DNA from: Polaribacter marinaquae
GTDB lineage: Bacteria; Bacteroidota; Bacteroidia; Flavobacteriales; Flavobacteriaceae
Length of the DNA stretch: 64,000 bases
Direction: 5' to 3'
Assembly: GCF_038019025.1 (NCBI RefSeq)
Contig: NZ_CP150496.1
Coordinates: 3,101,536-3,165,535 of the forward strand
The translations under genes and the position numbers were made by a program. This document shows, piece after piece, positions 52,392 through 61,956 of the stretch. Numbering within the stretch: position 1 is the first letter of the stretch; the number at the start of each line of letters is the position of its first letter. The notes beneath the pieces were generated by a model. It was given only the letters and a program-made list of their open reading frames with translations, searched no databases and had not been told where the DNA came from.

Positions 52392-53000
52392 ATGAAAATT
52401 TTAAAAACAACTTTAGTATTAGTTATGGTTGCTTTTTTATCAGCTTTTACTTTAAAAGTAGATAAAGAAAGTTATAAAATAGGAGATAAGATTGAAGACT
52501 TCACTTTAAAAAATATAGATAATAAAATGGTCTCGTTATCAGATTATAAAAACGCAAAGGGTTTTGTAATTATCTTTACCTGTAATACTTGTCCGTATTC
52601 GGTAGCAAATGAAGATCGAATTATTGCTTTGGATAAAAAGTATAAAGAAAAAGGATTTCCGGTAATTGCAATAAATCCTAATGACCCTGTTGCTGTGCCA
52701 GATGATAGTTTTGCTAAAATGAAAGATAGAGCTAACGAAAAAGGATTTACTTTTCCTTATTTATTGGATGTCGGTCAGAAAGTATATCCAAAATTCGGAG
52801 CAACAAAAACACCACATGTATACATTGTTACTAAAAATGATATGAAGGTAAAATATATTGGTGCAATAGATAATAGTTCTAGAAATCCAGATAAGGTTAC
52901 AGAAAAATATGTAGAAAATGCGCTAGATGCTTTATTAAAAGGTGCTGAGATTCAAAAGAAAGAAACAAGAGCGATTGGTTGTACAATCAAAGTTCAATAA
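52392..53000 (+). CDS. Exported AhpC/TSA-like thioredoxin-family protein
   Basis: 202 aa with a signal peptide (LVLVMVAFLSAFTLKV). IGDKIEDFTLKNIDNKMVSLSDY, then VIIFTCNTCPYSVANEDRI, in which CNTC replaces the single peroxidatic Cys context, and GATKTPHVYIVTKNDM. It resembles the redoxin family that follows TlpA-type genes in Bacteroidota; a role in repairing exported thiols is inferred from the pairing with the upstream gene. Confidence 0.88.
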   Translation: MKILKTTLVLVMVAFLSAFTLKVDKESYKIGDKIEDFTLKNIDNKMVSLSDYKNAKGFVIIFTCNTCPYSVANEDRIIALDKKYKEKGFPVIAINPNDPVAVPDDSFAKMKDRANEKGFTFPYLLDVGQKVYPKFGATKTPHVYIVTKNDMKVKYIGAIDNSSRNPDKVTEKYVENALDALLKGAEIQKKETRAIGCTIKVQ

Positions 53001-53010
53001 ATAAAATAAA

Positions 53011-53042
53011 AAATCCCAAACAATTTAGTTTGGGATTTTTTT
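53011..53042. terminator. Bidirectional intrinsic terminator
   Basis: AAAATCCCAAAC (53011-53022), loop AATTTA, GTTTGGGATTTT (53029-53040). It separates the redoxin pair from the convergent aspartoacylase-family gene. Confidence 0.92.
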
Positions 53043-53043
53043 A

Positions 53044-53994
53044 TTATTCTTCGATGCTAACATGAAACAAAGCATCTCCTTTATTTACAATTGGTGTTTT
53101 GTTAGTGCAAAAAACGTGACCGTTAAATGGTGCATAAACTTTCTTTTTAAATTCGCCAAAAGGATCTTGTATAACTCCTAAAACATCTTTTTTCTTTACA
53201 TAGCTGCCGTTAGCAACTCTTACTTTAAACATTCCAGAATGCGAAGCTCTAAGCCATTTTGCTTTTTTAACATAAATCGGAGTTTCTCTAACTGTTATTT
53301 CTCCTTCAATTAAGCCTAAATGAATTAAAACATTTTTTGTTCCATTTACACCTTCGTTAATAATTGTAGGGTTTAATTCTTTTGATTTTCCACCTTCAAA
53401 CAACAAAACAGTTTTTCCCATTTTATGAAGAGTTTCTCTAAGCGATTTAATTATGTTGTTAGAGTAAACTATAATTGGCGGATTAAAAACTTTAGCAAGT
53501 TCTAAACCTTTATCATCATCTTTATTACATCTTATTTGTGCAATATTATCTCTTTCTCCGCCGCCCGTATGAAAATCGATTACATAATCTATAAACGGAG
53601 CAATTTCTTTTGTAAACTGATATGCAAATTGACTTGCTAAAGAACCATTTGCTGTTCCTGGAAACATTCTGTTTAAATCTCTACCATCAGGAAACTCTCT
53701 GGTTTGTATTAAGTAACCAAAAATATTAAAAACAGGAATACAGATTATGGTTCCGTTTTTAGGTTTATTAATTCCTAAACTAATAATTTCTCTAATAATT
53801 CCTACGCCGTTTGTTTCATCACCATGTATTCCGGCTAAAAGTAAAACTACCGGTCCCGGGTTATGAGATCTTTCAATAATAACAGGAACCTTTACTGTAG
53901 TACGTGTATGTAATTTTGCAACTTCTAAATCTAGAACTGTGCGTTTTCCTTTAGGAATTTCTTTTCCTAATAGTACAAAAGGTTTATTCGACAT
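53044..53994 (-). CDS. Succinylglutamate desuccinylase/aspartoacylase-family protein
   Basis: 316 aa M14-like zinc deacylase: [20 protein letters not shown] (His and Glu ligands), NRMFPG, and [13 protein letters not shown] (third His). The C-terminal beta domain resembles a biotinyl/lipoyl-like extension, [23 protein letters not shown]. It overlaps the rimK gene by 11 bp, and together with the retropepsin-like gene forms a conserved three-gene unit; a role in removing or processing glutamate tails is inferred. Confidence 0.88.
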   Translation of the reverse strand: MSNKPFVLLGKEIPKGKRTVLDLEVAKLHTRTTVKVPVIIERSHNPGPVVLLLAGIHGDETNGVGIIREIISLGINKPKNGTIICIPVFNIFGYLIQTREFPDGRDLNRMFPGTANGSLASQFAYQFTKEIAPFIDYVIDFHTGGGERDNIAQIRCNKDDDKGLELAKVFNPPIIVYSNNIIKSLRETLHKMGKTVLLFEGGKSKELNPTIINEGVNGTKNVLIHLGLIEGEITVRETPIYVKKAKWLRASHSGMFKVRVANGSYVKKKDVLGVIQDPFGEFKKKVYAPFNGHVFCTNKTPIVNKGDALFHVSIEE

Positions 53995-54859
53995 GTATTT
54001 CTAAATAACGTATAATTTCTTTGGCAATATTTTTACCAGTAGCAATTTCTATACCTTCTAATCCCGGAGAAGAGTTTACTTCTAAAACTAAAGGTCCTTT
54101 AGAAGATTGTAACATATCTACACCAGCAACTCCTAAACCTAAAGCTTTGGTTGCTTTTAGTGCAGTTTTTTCTTCTTCGTCTGTCAATTCTATAACAGTT
54201 GCGTTACCACCTCTGTGTAAATTAGATCTAAACTCACCTTCTTTTCCTTGACGTTTCATAGCGCCAATAACTTTACCATCTACAACAAAAGCTCTAATAT
54301 CTGCGCCGCCAGCTTCTTTAATAAATTGTTGCGCAATAACTCTTGCGCCCAAACCATTAAAAGCTTCTAATACAGATGTAGCAGCATTTTTTGTTTCCGC
54401 TAAAACAACACCTAAACCTTGTGTACCTTCTAACAATTTTAAAACCAATGGCGCACCACCAACAGATTCTACCACATGTTCTACATCTTTTGTGTAATTT
54501 GTAAAAACAGTTTTTGGTAAACCAACACCAGCTCTAGCTAAAATTTGTAAACTGCTTAATTTATCTCTAGATCTAGTAAGTGCTTGAGAAGAAACAGATG
54601 TAAATACCTTCATCATTTCAAATTGACGAATTACTGCTGTACCATAAAATGTAACCGATGCACCAATTCTAGGAATAATGGCATCGATGTTAGTTATGTA
54701 TTCTCCTTTATAATGAATTTTAGGAGATTTCTTTTCTATCTCGATATTGCATTTTAAATGATCTACCACCTGAACTTCATGACCTCTTTTTTCTGCGGAT
54801 TCAACCAATCTTCTAGTAGAGTATAATTTCGGATTTCTAGATAAAATTACAATTTTCAT
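53984..54859 (-). CDS. rimK: RimK-type alpha-L-glutamate ligase
   Basis: 291 aa ATP-grasp ligase: [31 protein letters not shown] at the N-terminus, [15 protein letters not shown] (ATP loop), [18 protein letters not shown] and [26 protein letters not shown]. RimK adds glutamate to ribosomal protein S6 in E. coli; here the context points to a linked modification/removal module. It overlaps the retropepsin-like gene by 4 bp. Confidence 0.93.
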   Translation of the reverse strand: MKIVILSRNPKLYSTRRLVESAEKRGHEVQVVDHLKCNIEIEKKSPKIHYKGEYITNIDAIIPRIGASVTFYGTAVIRQFEMMKVFTSVSSQALTRSRDKLSSLQILARAGVGLPKTVFTNYTKDVEHVVESVGGAPLVLKLLEGTQGLGVVLAETKNAATSVLEAFNGLGARVIAQQFIKEAGGADIRAFVVDGKVIGAMKRQGKEGEFRSNLHRGGNATVIELTDEEEKTALKATKALGLGVAGVDMLQSSKGPLVLEVNSSPGLEGIEIATGKNIAKEIIRYLEIHVE

Positions 54860-55296
54860 TTATTTTTATTTTTTAATTTGTGTGATAAGTCTTTTTTTAT
54901 GGTGTCTATCACAAACTTTTTATTTAAAAATTTTCTTCCAAGTAATATAGGAAATTTCATGTCTTTTCTTTCACTTAAAGTCAAATAAATAGGAAATTTC
55001 TTTTGAAACATAATTATTTCTGTATGTATCATAAATCGAGTTTCAGAAATTCCATTAGAACTTTTAACAATTTTAGAAGCATAGTTTTTAAAAGTAAACT
55101 CTTTATTATTGTAAAGATCGTGTTCTGGATCTAATAATTTAAACCGAATATAAGTTGAATCATCAACAGTTATTTCTTTAATATTAGAACAGTGTATAGA
55201 AGAGGTATATGCACCAGAATCTATTTTAACATCTATATCTGTTAAAGATAATTCTGGAAAATCAGCTTTGTCAACTCTTCCAATTGTAATTTTCAT
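54856..55296 (-). CDS. RimB/retropepsin-like ATP-dependent zinc protease family protein
   Basis: 146 aa. [34 protein letters not shown] contains the DSGA aspartic protease-like motif, with [19 protein letters not shown] later, as in the RimB family that is found with RimK. RimB-type proteins act on RimK products. It is first in the three-gene unit. Confidence 0.88.
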   Translation of the reverse strand: MKITIGRVDKADFPELSLTDIDVKIDSGAYTSSIHCSNIKEITVDDSTYIRFKLLDPEHDLYNNKEFTFKNYASKIVKSSNGISETRFMIHTEIIMFQKKFPIYLTLSERKDMKFPILLGRKFLNKKFVIDTIKKDLSHKLKNKNK

Positions 55297-55355
55297 CCGA
55301 TTGTTTTAAGTACTGTAAAATTAACAATACTAATTCATTTTAAATAAGAAAATTA

Positions 55356-56912
55356 TTACAATTTTGCAATTGCAGCTTCTGCACATCTTTCACCGTCCAT
55401 GGCAGCAGAAATTATTCCACCGGCATAACCACCACCTTCACCACAAGGAAATAATCCTTCTATTTCTGTATGCTCTAGATTTTCTTTTCTAGGTATATTT
55501 ACAGGAGATGAGGTTCTAGATTCTACACCAATAATATTTGCTTCATTGGTATGATAACCATGCATTTTTTGTCCGAAAGCAGCAAAACCTTTTCGTAATC
55601 TACTTCCAATAATTTTAGGTAATAAAGAGTGTAAAGGTGCAGATTTTAAACCTGGTTGATAACTACAATCATTTAAATCTGTAGATAATTTTCCATCTAT
55701 AAAATCTCCTAGTCTTTGTGCAGGTGCAGTTTGAGTTCTTCCGCCAGCGTAAAAAGCAATTTTTTCTAAATCTTTCTGAAATTCTAAACCTTTTAAAGCA
55801 CCAAATTTCTCATATTTTTTAAAATCTCTATCAATATCTAATTCTACAACAATACCAGAATTAGCAAATTTGTTATTTCTTTTACTTGGCGACATTCCGT
55901 TGACTACAACTTCTCCGTTTGCAGTTGCTGCAGGAACTATAAATCCACCAGGGCACATGCAAAAAGAATACACTCCGCGATTATTAACTTGGTGCACTAA
56001 ACTGTAGGCAGCTGCAGGTAAAAGCTCGTCTCTTTCACCAGAACAGTGGTATTGAATCTGATCTATAATTTCTTGCGGATGTTCTACACGAACTCCCATT
56101 GCAAAAGACTTTGCTTTTAAAGCAATTTCTTTTTTATGTAATAATTCGTAAACATCTCTAGCAGAATGACCAGTTGCTAATATTACAGAATTTACAGGCA
56201 TTTCTTGTCCGTTTTGTAATTGAATTGCTTGTAATTTATTGTTCTTTACAATAAAATCTGTTACTCTAGTTTCAAAGTGAACTTCGCCACCAAATTTTAA
56301 AATGTTCTCGCGAATATTTTGAATTATTTTAGGTAATTTATTGGTTCCAATATGCGGATGTGCATCAATTAAAATTTGTTCTGTAGCGCCATGAAATACT
56401 AAGTTTTCGAAAATCCTTCTAACATCGCCACGTTTTAAACTTCTTGTGTATAATTTTCCATCAGAATATGTACCAGCGCCACCTTCACCAAAACAATAAT
56501 TAGAATCTTCGTTTACAAAATGATCTTGGTTAATTGCTTTTAAATCGCGTCTTCTTTTTTGTACATCTTTACCTCTTTCTAAAACAATTGGTTTGTAACC
56601 TAACTCGATGCATCGCAAAGCAGCATACATACCAGCAGGACCAAAACCTACAATATGCACTTCTTTTGCGTTAGAAACATCTTTGTATTTAAATATATAA
56701 TCAGATTTTTCTGGAATCGGTTCATTTAAATATACAGCAACTTTATAATTAAAAATTATATCTTTTTTACGTGCGTCTATCGATTTACGCAAAACTTTTA
56801 CCGCATTAATTTCCTTTTTATCAACTTCTAACTTTTTAGAAGCTTTGTATAAAAGTATATTTTCTTTGCGTTCTTCTATTAAATTTACACGAAGCTGAAT
56901 TTCTTTAACCAT
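55356..56912 (-). CDS. FAD-dependent oxidoreductase (COG2509-type)
   Basis: 518 aa. An N-terminal domain of about 85 residues (IQLRVNLIEERKENIL...VLRKSIDARKKDI) precedes the FAD-binding fold VHIVGFGPAGMYAALRCIELGYKPIVLERG. DSNYCFGEGGAGTYSDGKLYTR and the C-terminal GLFPCGEGGGYAGGIISAAMDG are signatures of this uncharacterised dehydrogenase family. Its -7 element is only 5 bp from the ATG, suggesting a leaderless mRNA. Confidence 0.9.
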   Translation of the reverse strand: MVKEIQLRVNLIEERKENILLYKASKKLEVDKKEINAVKVLRKSIDARKKDIIFNYKVAVYLNEPIPEKSDYIFKYKDVSNAKEVHIVGFGPAGMYAALRCIELGYKPIVLERGKDVQKRRRDLKAINQDHFVNEDSNYCFGEGGAGTYSDGKLYTRSLKRGDVRRIFENLVFHGATEQILIDAHPHIGTNKLPKIIQNIRENILKFGGEVHFETRVTDFIVKNNKLQAIQLQNGQEMPVNSVILATGHSARDVYELLHKKEIALKAKSFAMGVRVEHPQEIIDQIQYHCSGERDELLPAAAYSLVHQVNNRGVYSFCMCPGGFIVPAATANGEVVVNGMSPSKRNNKFANSGIVVELDIDRDFKKYEKFGALKGLEFQKDLEKIAFYAGGRTQTAPAQRLGDFIDGKLSTDLNDCSYQPGLKSAPLHSLLPKIIGSRLRKGFAAFGQKMHGYHTNEANIIGVESRTSSPVNIPRKENLEHTEIEGLFPCGEGGGYAGGIISAAMDGERCAEAAIAKL

Positions 56913-56916
56913 TTTG

Positions 56917-56924
56917 CAAAAGTA
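56917..56924 (-). promoter_or_regulatory. -7 element for a probably leaderless transcript
   Basis: Minus-strand TACTTTTG (TAnnTTTG) ends 5 bp before the ATG at 56910-56912, so the predicted transcript start falls on or next to the start codon. Confidence 0.5.
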
Positions 56925-57003
56925 ATTAAATTAGGCGTGATTATACTGATGAAAATAACACAGTTTTTAAAACTAATATTAGAAGTTTTAATTAAATAAC
57001 TAA

Positions 57004-57867
57004 TTAGTTAAAGGTGCATTTAATCATTCTATCGTTACCAAAGTAATCTTTTTTTAGAATGATGTTTGTAAAGCCTTTTTCTTTTAGCATTAAAACAGTT
57101 TCTTGGCCTAAATATTGATTGATTTCAAAAAATAAAACTCCGTTTTTTAACAAATGATTTTTAGCTAAATCTGCGATTTTCTTATAAAATAATAACGGAT
57201 TATCATCTTCTACAAAAAGTGCAAGATGAGGTTCATTGTTTAAAACATTTTGTTTTATTTCTGCTTTTTCTAGCTCTCTAACATATGGCGGATTTGAAAC
57301 AATAATATCAAATTTTTGTGGCAAACTATTAGTTTCTAAAATATTCTGTTCTATAAAACTAATTTCTACATTGTTTAGAATTGCATTTTTTTTAGCCACT
57401 TTTAAGGCTTTATTAGAAACATCAATGGCAAAAATATTTGAGCTTTTTTGCTCTTTAGCCAAAGATATAGGAATACAACCAGAACCAGTACCAATGTCTA
57501 ATATTGATGCTTTTTCGTTTGATATTTCTTCTGTTTTGTTTATTTCTTCTAAAATCCAACTAACTAATTCTTCTGTTTCTGGTCTCGGAATTAATGTGTT
57601 TTTATCAACTAAAAAAGGATATCCATAAAACTCTGTATTTCCAATAATGTATTGAATAGGTTCTTGTTTTTGAAGTCTTGTGATAATGTTTTTTAATTCG
57701 ATTTCAATAGAATCTTCAATTAAAAAATTTGGATTAATAACAGTATCAATCCTTTTTAAATTTAGTTTTTCTTCTATCAAAATGAAAAAAAACGAGTCAA
57801 TTTCTGTTTGTGGATATGTATTAGAAAGAGCTTCTGTAAATAGAGTTTTAAATTCTTTTAATGTCAT
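57004..57867 (-). CDS. prmC: Peptide chain release factor N5-glutamine methyltransferase
   Basis: 287 aa. It methylates the GGQ glutamine of release factors. The N-terminal helical domain, PQTEIDSFFFILIEEKL, precedes PRPETEELVSWIL, ILDIGTGSGCIPISLAKE (SAM site) and FDIIVSNPPYVRELE (NPPY). It lies 7 bp after the cardiolipin synthase gene, in the same direction. Confidence 0.95.
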   Translation of the reverse strand: MTLKEFKTLFTEALSNTYPQTEIDSFFFILIEEKLNLKRIDTVINPNFLIEDSIEIELKNIITRLQKQEPIQYIIGNTEFYGYPFLVDKNTLIPRPETEELVSWILEEINKTEEISNEKASILDIGTGSGCIPISLAKEQKSSNIFAIDVSNKALKVAKKNAILNNVEISFIEQNILETNSLPQKFDIIVSNPPYVRELEKAEIKQNVLNNEPHLALFVEDDNPLLFYKKIADLAKNHLLKNGVLFFEINQYLGQETVLMLKEKGFTNIILKKDYFGNDRMIKCTFN

Positions 57868-57874
57868 AAGATAA

Positions 57875-59299
57875 TTATAATAAAGGACTAAAAAACCTAC
57901 ACAAACGCTCTAAAGTTTTCTGTTTGTTAGATCTATTTAAAAATTCTTCTAAGTTAATTTTGGTAGCTTTACTTTTTCTTTTGTCAAACTCTTCTCTAAT
58001 TGTAGAAGTGGCTTTTTTATCAAAAATAATGGCATTTAATTCGTAGTTGTGTTCAAAACTTCTACAATCAAAATTTGTAGAACCAATCGATGCAATTTCA
58101 TCATCAATAAAAATTACTTTAGAATGAGCAAAATCGTCTCTAACATAAATTTCTACACCCGCTTTTAATAAGTCTTCAAAATAAGAATACATACTGTAAG
58201 TTGCTACTCTAGAATCTCCTTTTTTTGGTAAAACAAGCATTACTTTAATGCCGCTTAAAGCCGCGATTTTAAAAGCTTCTAAAATAGAAAAAGTAGGTAT
58301 AAAATAAGGATTCATCACACAAATACTTTCTTCTGCTAAGTTTATAAAACTAAGGTATTGTTGCATTACAACAGATTGATCATAATCTGGCCCGCTAGAA
58401 ACAATATGAATTTTAGAGTTTGCATTAGTTTTGTGTTTCTTGGTATATTTTTCGTTTTTACTTAAATCTTTTTCTGTTGCATAATAGTAATCTCTTAAAA
58501 AAGTTTTGTGTAAATTATTTACTGCATCACCTTCTAATTTTATGTGTGCATCTTGCCAAATACCTAAAAAATCGTCATCATTAATATACTCATCAGTAAT
58601 ATTAACACCACCGGTAAATCCTATTTTATTATCAATTACACATATTTTTCTATGATTTCTAAAATTTAAAGTGAAAATAAAATTACCATATCTTAAAGGC
58701 ATTTCCGGATGAATTTCTACGCCAATGTCTTTCAGCTCTTTTTTAATTTTACTTTTTAAATCGAAACTTCCAATAGCGTCGTATAAAATTTTTACTTCAA
58801 CGTTTTCTTTTCTCTTTTCTTTTAAAAGTTCTATTAATTCTGATAAAATCTTACCTTCTTCAATAATATAGTATTGAAGGTGAATAAATTCTTTTGCGTT
58901 TTTAATTGCTTCGAAAATAGATTCGAACGTTTCTTTACCGTTTTTTAAAATGGTTAAATTGTTATTAACATCTAAAGGAATCCCAGTATTATTGTAAATT
59001 AAATTAGATATTTTTTTTGATTTGTTATCCTTAAGTTCTTCTGTGTTTTTATTCTCTTTATTGTCAAAAGTACTTTTAATGTAGTTTTTTCTTTTTTTAG
59101 TTTCTTTTAGTTCAAAAAATTTGATTTTTCTTCTATTAATACCAAATAATAAAAACGCAAAAACGCCTAAAAAAGGAAAGAAAAAACAAATAAGAATCCA
59201 GCTTAAAGACTTTGAAGGTTTTACGCCAAAATATAAGATATTGTAAAAAGCCCAACTAAAAAGTAGAATATGAACGCCAGAAAGTATGTAGTAAATCAA
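57875..59299 (-). CDS. cls: Cardiolipin synthase
   Basis: 474 aa. Two N-terminal membrane helices (about 2-22 and 32-54), then two PLD half-sites: HRKICVIDNKIGFTGGVNI and HSKVIFIDDEIASIGSTNFD (HxKxxxxD in both). It condenses phosphatidylglycerol into cardiolipin. A Lys/Asn-rich linker of about 40 residues follows the helices. The start codon is TTG at 59297-59299, 2 bp after the GNAT gene. Confidence 0.93.
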   Translation of the reverse strand: MIYYILSGVHILLFSWAFYNILYFGVKPSKSLSWILICFFFPFLGVFAFLLFGINRRKIKFFELKETKKRKNYIKSTFDNKENKNTEELKDNKSKKISNLIYNNTGIPLDVNNNLTILKNGKETFESIFEAIKNAKEFIHLQYYIIEEGKILSELIELLKEKRKENVEVKILYDAIGSFDLKSKIKKELKDIGVEIHPEMPLRYGNFIFTLNFRNHRKICVIDNKIGFTGGVNITDEYINDDDFLGIWQDAHIKLEGDAVNNLHKTFLRDYYYATEKDLSKNEKYTKKHKTNANSKIHIVSSGPDYDQSVVMQQYLSFINLAEESICVMNPYFIPTFSILEAFKIAALSGIKVMLVLPKKGDSRVATYSMYSYFEDLLKAGVEIYVRDDFAHSKVIFIDDEIASIGSTNFDCRSFEHNYELNAIIFDKKATSTIREEFDKRKSKATKINLEEFLNRSNKQKTLERLCRFFSPLL

Positions 59300-59301
59300 A
59301 A

Positions 59302-59796
59302 TTAGTTAATTTTTTTAAGCATCCAAACATTACAAGAATAATGGCCGGTGTTACCCATTGGTTTGTCTAAATTTACAAAACCATTTTTTGCGTACAGTTT
59401 TCTGGCAGCTTCCATGTATGGCATTGTTTCTAAATAACAATTATCAAAACCAAATTCTTTTGCTTTTTCTAAGCATTTGGTAATTAATTTGGTTCCAATT
59501 CCTTTACCTCTAACAATTGGTAAGAAATACATTTTTTGCAGTTCGCAAATGTTATCTTCGCAATTATCTAGTTTAGCAATTCCAGCGCCACCAACTACAA
59601 TATTGTTATGTTCTACCACAAAGTATGCAACTTTTTCTTTTTGATAATTTTCGAACATGCTATCAGTAGCTTTATCTTCGTACGCAGTTCCAATTTTTGG
59701 CGCGCCCATTTCTAGAATTACACTTCTAATTACTTCAGAAAGTTGTTTATTGTCTTTAGGTTGAATTTCTCTTATTATAAAATCTGCACTTGTCAT
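59302..59796 (-). CDS. GNAT-family N-acetyltransferase
   Basis: 164 aa. Acetyl-CoA motif LQKMYFLPIVRGKGIGTKLITKCLEKAKEFGF, then CYLETMPYMEAARKLYAKNGF; the N-terminus IIREIQPKDNKQLSEVIRSVI is typical of the TDP-like GNATs in Bacteroidota. The acceptor is unknown. It probably heads the GNAT-cls-prmC transcript. Confidence 0.88.
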   Translation of the reverse strand: MTSADFIIREIQPKDNKQLSEVIRSVILEMGAPKIGTAYEDKATDSMFENYQKEKVAYFVVEHNNIVVGGAGIAKLDNCEDNICELQKMYFLPIVRGKGIGTKLITKCLEKAKEFGFDNCYLETMPYMEAARKLYAKNGFVNLDKPMGNTGHYSCNVWMLKKIN

Positions 59797-59805
59797 TTAA
59801 TACTG

Positions 59806-59813
59806 TATTTTTG
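59806..59813 (+). promoter_or_regulatory. -7 promoter element for the LEA-ribD operon
   Basis: TATTTTTG fits TAnnTTTG, 35 bp upstream of the ATG at 59849. Confidence 0.55.
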
Positions 59814-59848
59814 CAAGAGCAAGTTACCTAAAAAAATAATCTTATTTG

Positions 59849-60313
59849 ATGAAAAACATACTATATTTTTCGCTACTGTTTTTGTTGATATTTGGCTGTT
59901 CTGTTCAAAAAGAACCAGTTTTTGTTAAGGTTGATAATGTAAAAGTAGTCAGTTTTGCTGCAGATACCATAAAGTTAAAAGCAATTGCTTTTTTTGAAAA
60001 CCCAAATGATGTTGGCGGAAAAATTTCTACTGATGATTTGGCTGTTTTTGTAAACGATACAGAAGTTGCTCAGATATTTTCTGAAGATTTTAAAGTGCCT
60101 GCAAGAGATAATTTTTCGATACCCTTAATTGCACATATTCCTACCAAAAACTTTTTAAATTCTAATAAAAACGGAATGTTAGAGGGTTTGATTAATTCGT
60201 TTATATCAAAAAAAATAAGTGTAAGAATTAAAGGAAATTTAGAATATGTAGTTTTCGGTTTCAAAAGAGATTTTTTGGTAGACAAAACAGAAGAAATTAA
60301 AATTAAATTTTAG
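59849..60313 (+). CDS. LEA type 2 (WHy)-like lipoprotein
   Basis: 154 aa from the ATG at 59849; a TTG one codon earlier is in frame. Lipoprotein signal ending at Cys17 (LLIFGCSVQK). The LEA14-like beta sandwich is readable: IKLKAIAFFENPNDVGGKISTDDLAVFVND and VPARDNFSIPLIAHIPTKNFL. Function unknown. It ends with TAG at 60311-60313, directly in frame with ribD, which starts 3 bp later. Confidence 0.87.
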   Translation: MKNILYFSLLFLLIFGCSVQKEPVFVKVDNVKVVSFAADTIKLKAIAFFENPNDVGGKISTDDLAVFVNDTEVAQIFSEDFKVPARDNFSIPLIAHIPTKNFLNSNKNGMLEGLINSFISKKISVRIKGNLEYVVFGFKRDFLVDKTEEIKIKF

Positions 60314-60316
60314 GTT

Positions 60317-61354
60317 ATTAACAAAGAAGTTTACATAAAGCGTTGCTTACAAATTGCAGAAAACGGAGTAGGAACAACAAGACCAAATCCTTCTGTAGGT
60401 GCAGTAATTGTTTACAATAATAAAATTATTGCAGAAGGATTTACTTCTCCGTTTGGCGGTAATCATGCAGAAGTAAATGCAATTAATGCGGTAAAAGATA
60501 AGTCGGTTTTAAAAGATGCTACAATCTATGTAACATTAGAACCTTGTAGTCATTTTGGTAAAACACCACCGTGCGCAGATTTAATAGTAAAACATCAATT
60601 TAAACAAGTTGTAATTGGTTGTTTAGATTCTAATACGTTGGTTGCAGGTAAAGGTGTTAATCGTTTAAAAGATGCAAATATTAATGTGGTTGTTGGTGTT
60701 TTAGAAAATGAGTGTAGAGCGCAACATAAACGATTTTTAAGTGTTCAAGAAAATTTAAGACCGTATATTATTTTAAAATGGGCAGAAACCAAAGATGGTT
60801 TTATTGCGCCAGAAACCAAAAAAGAAAAAAAGCCTGTTTTTATTTCTAACTCGTATTCACAACAATTAGTACATAAATTAAGAAGCAAAGAACACGCAAT
60901 TATAGTTGGTACAAATACAGCTTTGGTAGATAATCCGAAGTTAAATTTAAGAACTTGGTCTGGTTTAAACCCTGTAAGAGTAGTTTTAGACAGAACACTT
61001 AAAATAGAGCAAAGTGCTAATCTTTTTGATAAAACTATCAAAACAATTGTCTTAACAGGAAAAAAATCAGAAAAGCTTAATTCAGAAAATTTAATATTTG
61101 AAAAAATTAATTTCGACGATAATTTAGCAGCTACTATTATTAATGTATTGTCTAAGCATAAAATACAATCTTTAATTGTAGAAGGTGGTACGCAAACCTT
61201 ACAAACATTTATTGCCCAAAATTTATGGGATGAAGCGTTAGTCTTTGTTGGTAATTCTTCTTTTAAAAAGGGTGTTGTTGCACCAAAGATTGCTAAAAAT
61301 TACAAAGAGCATTTTATTAAAGATGATGTTTTAAAAATTTTTAAAAATGATTAA
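60317..61354 (+). CDS. ribD: Bifunctional pyrimidine deaminase/reductase RibD with AUU start
   Basis: 345 aa. It carries out the deamination and reduction steps of riboflavin synthesis. The N-terminal deaminase is complete: YIKRCLQIAENG, TRPNPSVGAVIVYNN, zinc ligands in NHAEVNAI and EPCSHFGKTPPCADL. The reductase half starts near residue 150 (RPYIILKWAETKDGFI) and ends with LIVEGGTQTLQTFI. The frame begins GTT-ATT-AAC right after the in-frame TAG at 60311-60313. There is no ATG, GTG or TTG before TTG 60638, which would remove the whole deaminase. By alignment to the family's MNKEVY-type start, ATT at 60317-60319 is the likely initiation codon. Confidence 0.88.
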   Translation: MNKEVYIKRCLQIAENGVGTTRPNPSVGAVIVYNNKIIAEGFTSPFGGNHAEVNAINAVKDKSVLKDATIYVTLEPCSHFGKTPPCADLIVKHQFKQVVIGCLDSNTLVAGKGVNRLKDANINVVVGVLENECRAQHKRFLSVQENLRPYIILKWAETKDGFIAPETKKEKKPVFISNSYSQQLVHKLRSKEHAIIVGTNTALVDNPKLNLRTWSGLNPVRVVLDRTLKIEQSANLFDKTIKTIVLTGKKSEKLNSENLIFEKINFDDNLAATIINVLSKHKIQSLIVEGGTQTLQTFIAQNLWDEALVFVGNSSFKKGVVAPKIAKNYKEHFIKDDVLKIFKND

Positions 61355-61955
61355 AAATATAATTTTCGACTTTGGTGACATTTTTATCAACCTTGATAAA
61401 GAAGGAACCTATAAAGCGATGGCAAAACTTGGTGTCACAGAAATTTCTAACGAAATGGTAGAAATTTATCATCAATATGAAAAAGGTTTCATTTCTTCGG
61501 ATGAATTTATAGACTTTTACAAGCAGAAGTTTCCTGCTATTGATAGCAAAGATTTGGTGGATGCGTGGAATGCAGTTTTATTAGATTTTCCTGAAAGAAG
61601 ACTAAAGTTTTTAAAAGAATTGAGCAATTCTAAAAAATACAACCTTTTCTTGTTAAGTAATACCAATGACTTGCATATTTCTTGGATTCAAGAAAACTGG
61701 GGAATGGATTTGTACTCAGAATTTAAAAATTGCTTTTCTAAATTTTATTTATCTCATGAAATTAATTTTAGAAAACCAGATTTAGATATTTATCAATTTG
61801 TGCTTACAGAAAACAATTTGGTCGCTAAAGAAACGCTATTTGTAGATGATTTAAAAGTAAATACAGATGCCGCTAAAACTTTAGGTATTAATGTTTGGAA
61901 TTTAATTCCGGGAGAAGAAGATGTAGTAGAATTGTTCACTAAAAAACATATTTAA
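61347..61955 (+). CDS. HAD-family hydrolase (YihX-like)
   Basis: 202 aa. Nucleophile motif IIFDFGDIFINLD, motif II LFLLSNTND, lysine in NFRKPDLDIY, and LFVDDLKVNTDAAKTLG complete the HAD-IA fold with a small helical cap. It is a phosphatase of a sugar phosphate or nucleotide; FMN/riboflavin precursor dephosphorylation is an attractive guess from its 8-bp overlap with ribD, but unproven. Confidence 0.88.
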   Translation: MIKNIIFDFGDIFINLDKEGTYKAMAKLGVTEISNEMVEIYHQYEKGFISSDEFIDFYKQKFPAIDSKDLVDAWNAVLLDFPERRLKFLKELSNSKKYNLFLLSNTNDLHISWIQENWGMDLYSEFKNCFSKFYLSHEINFRKPDLDIYQFVLTENNLVAKETLFVDDLKVNTDAAKTLGINVWNLIPGEEDVVELFTKKHI

Positions 61956-61956
61956 T

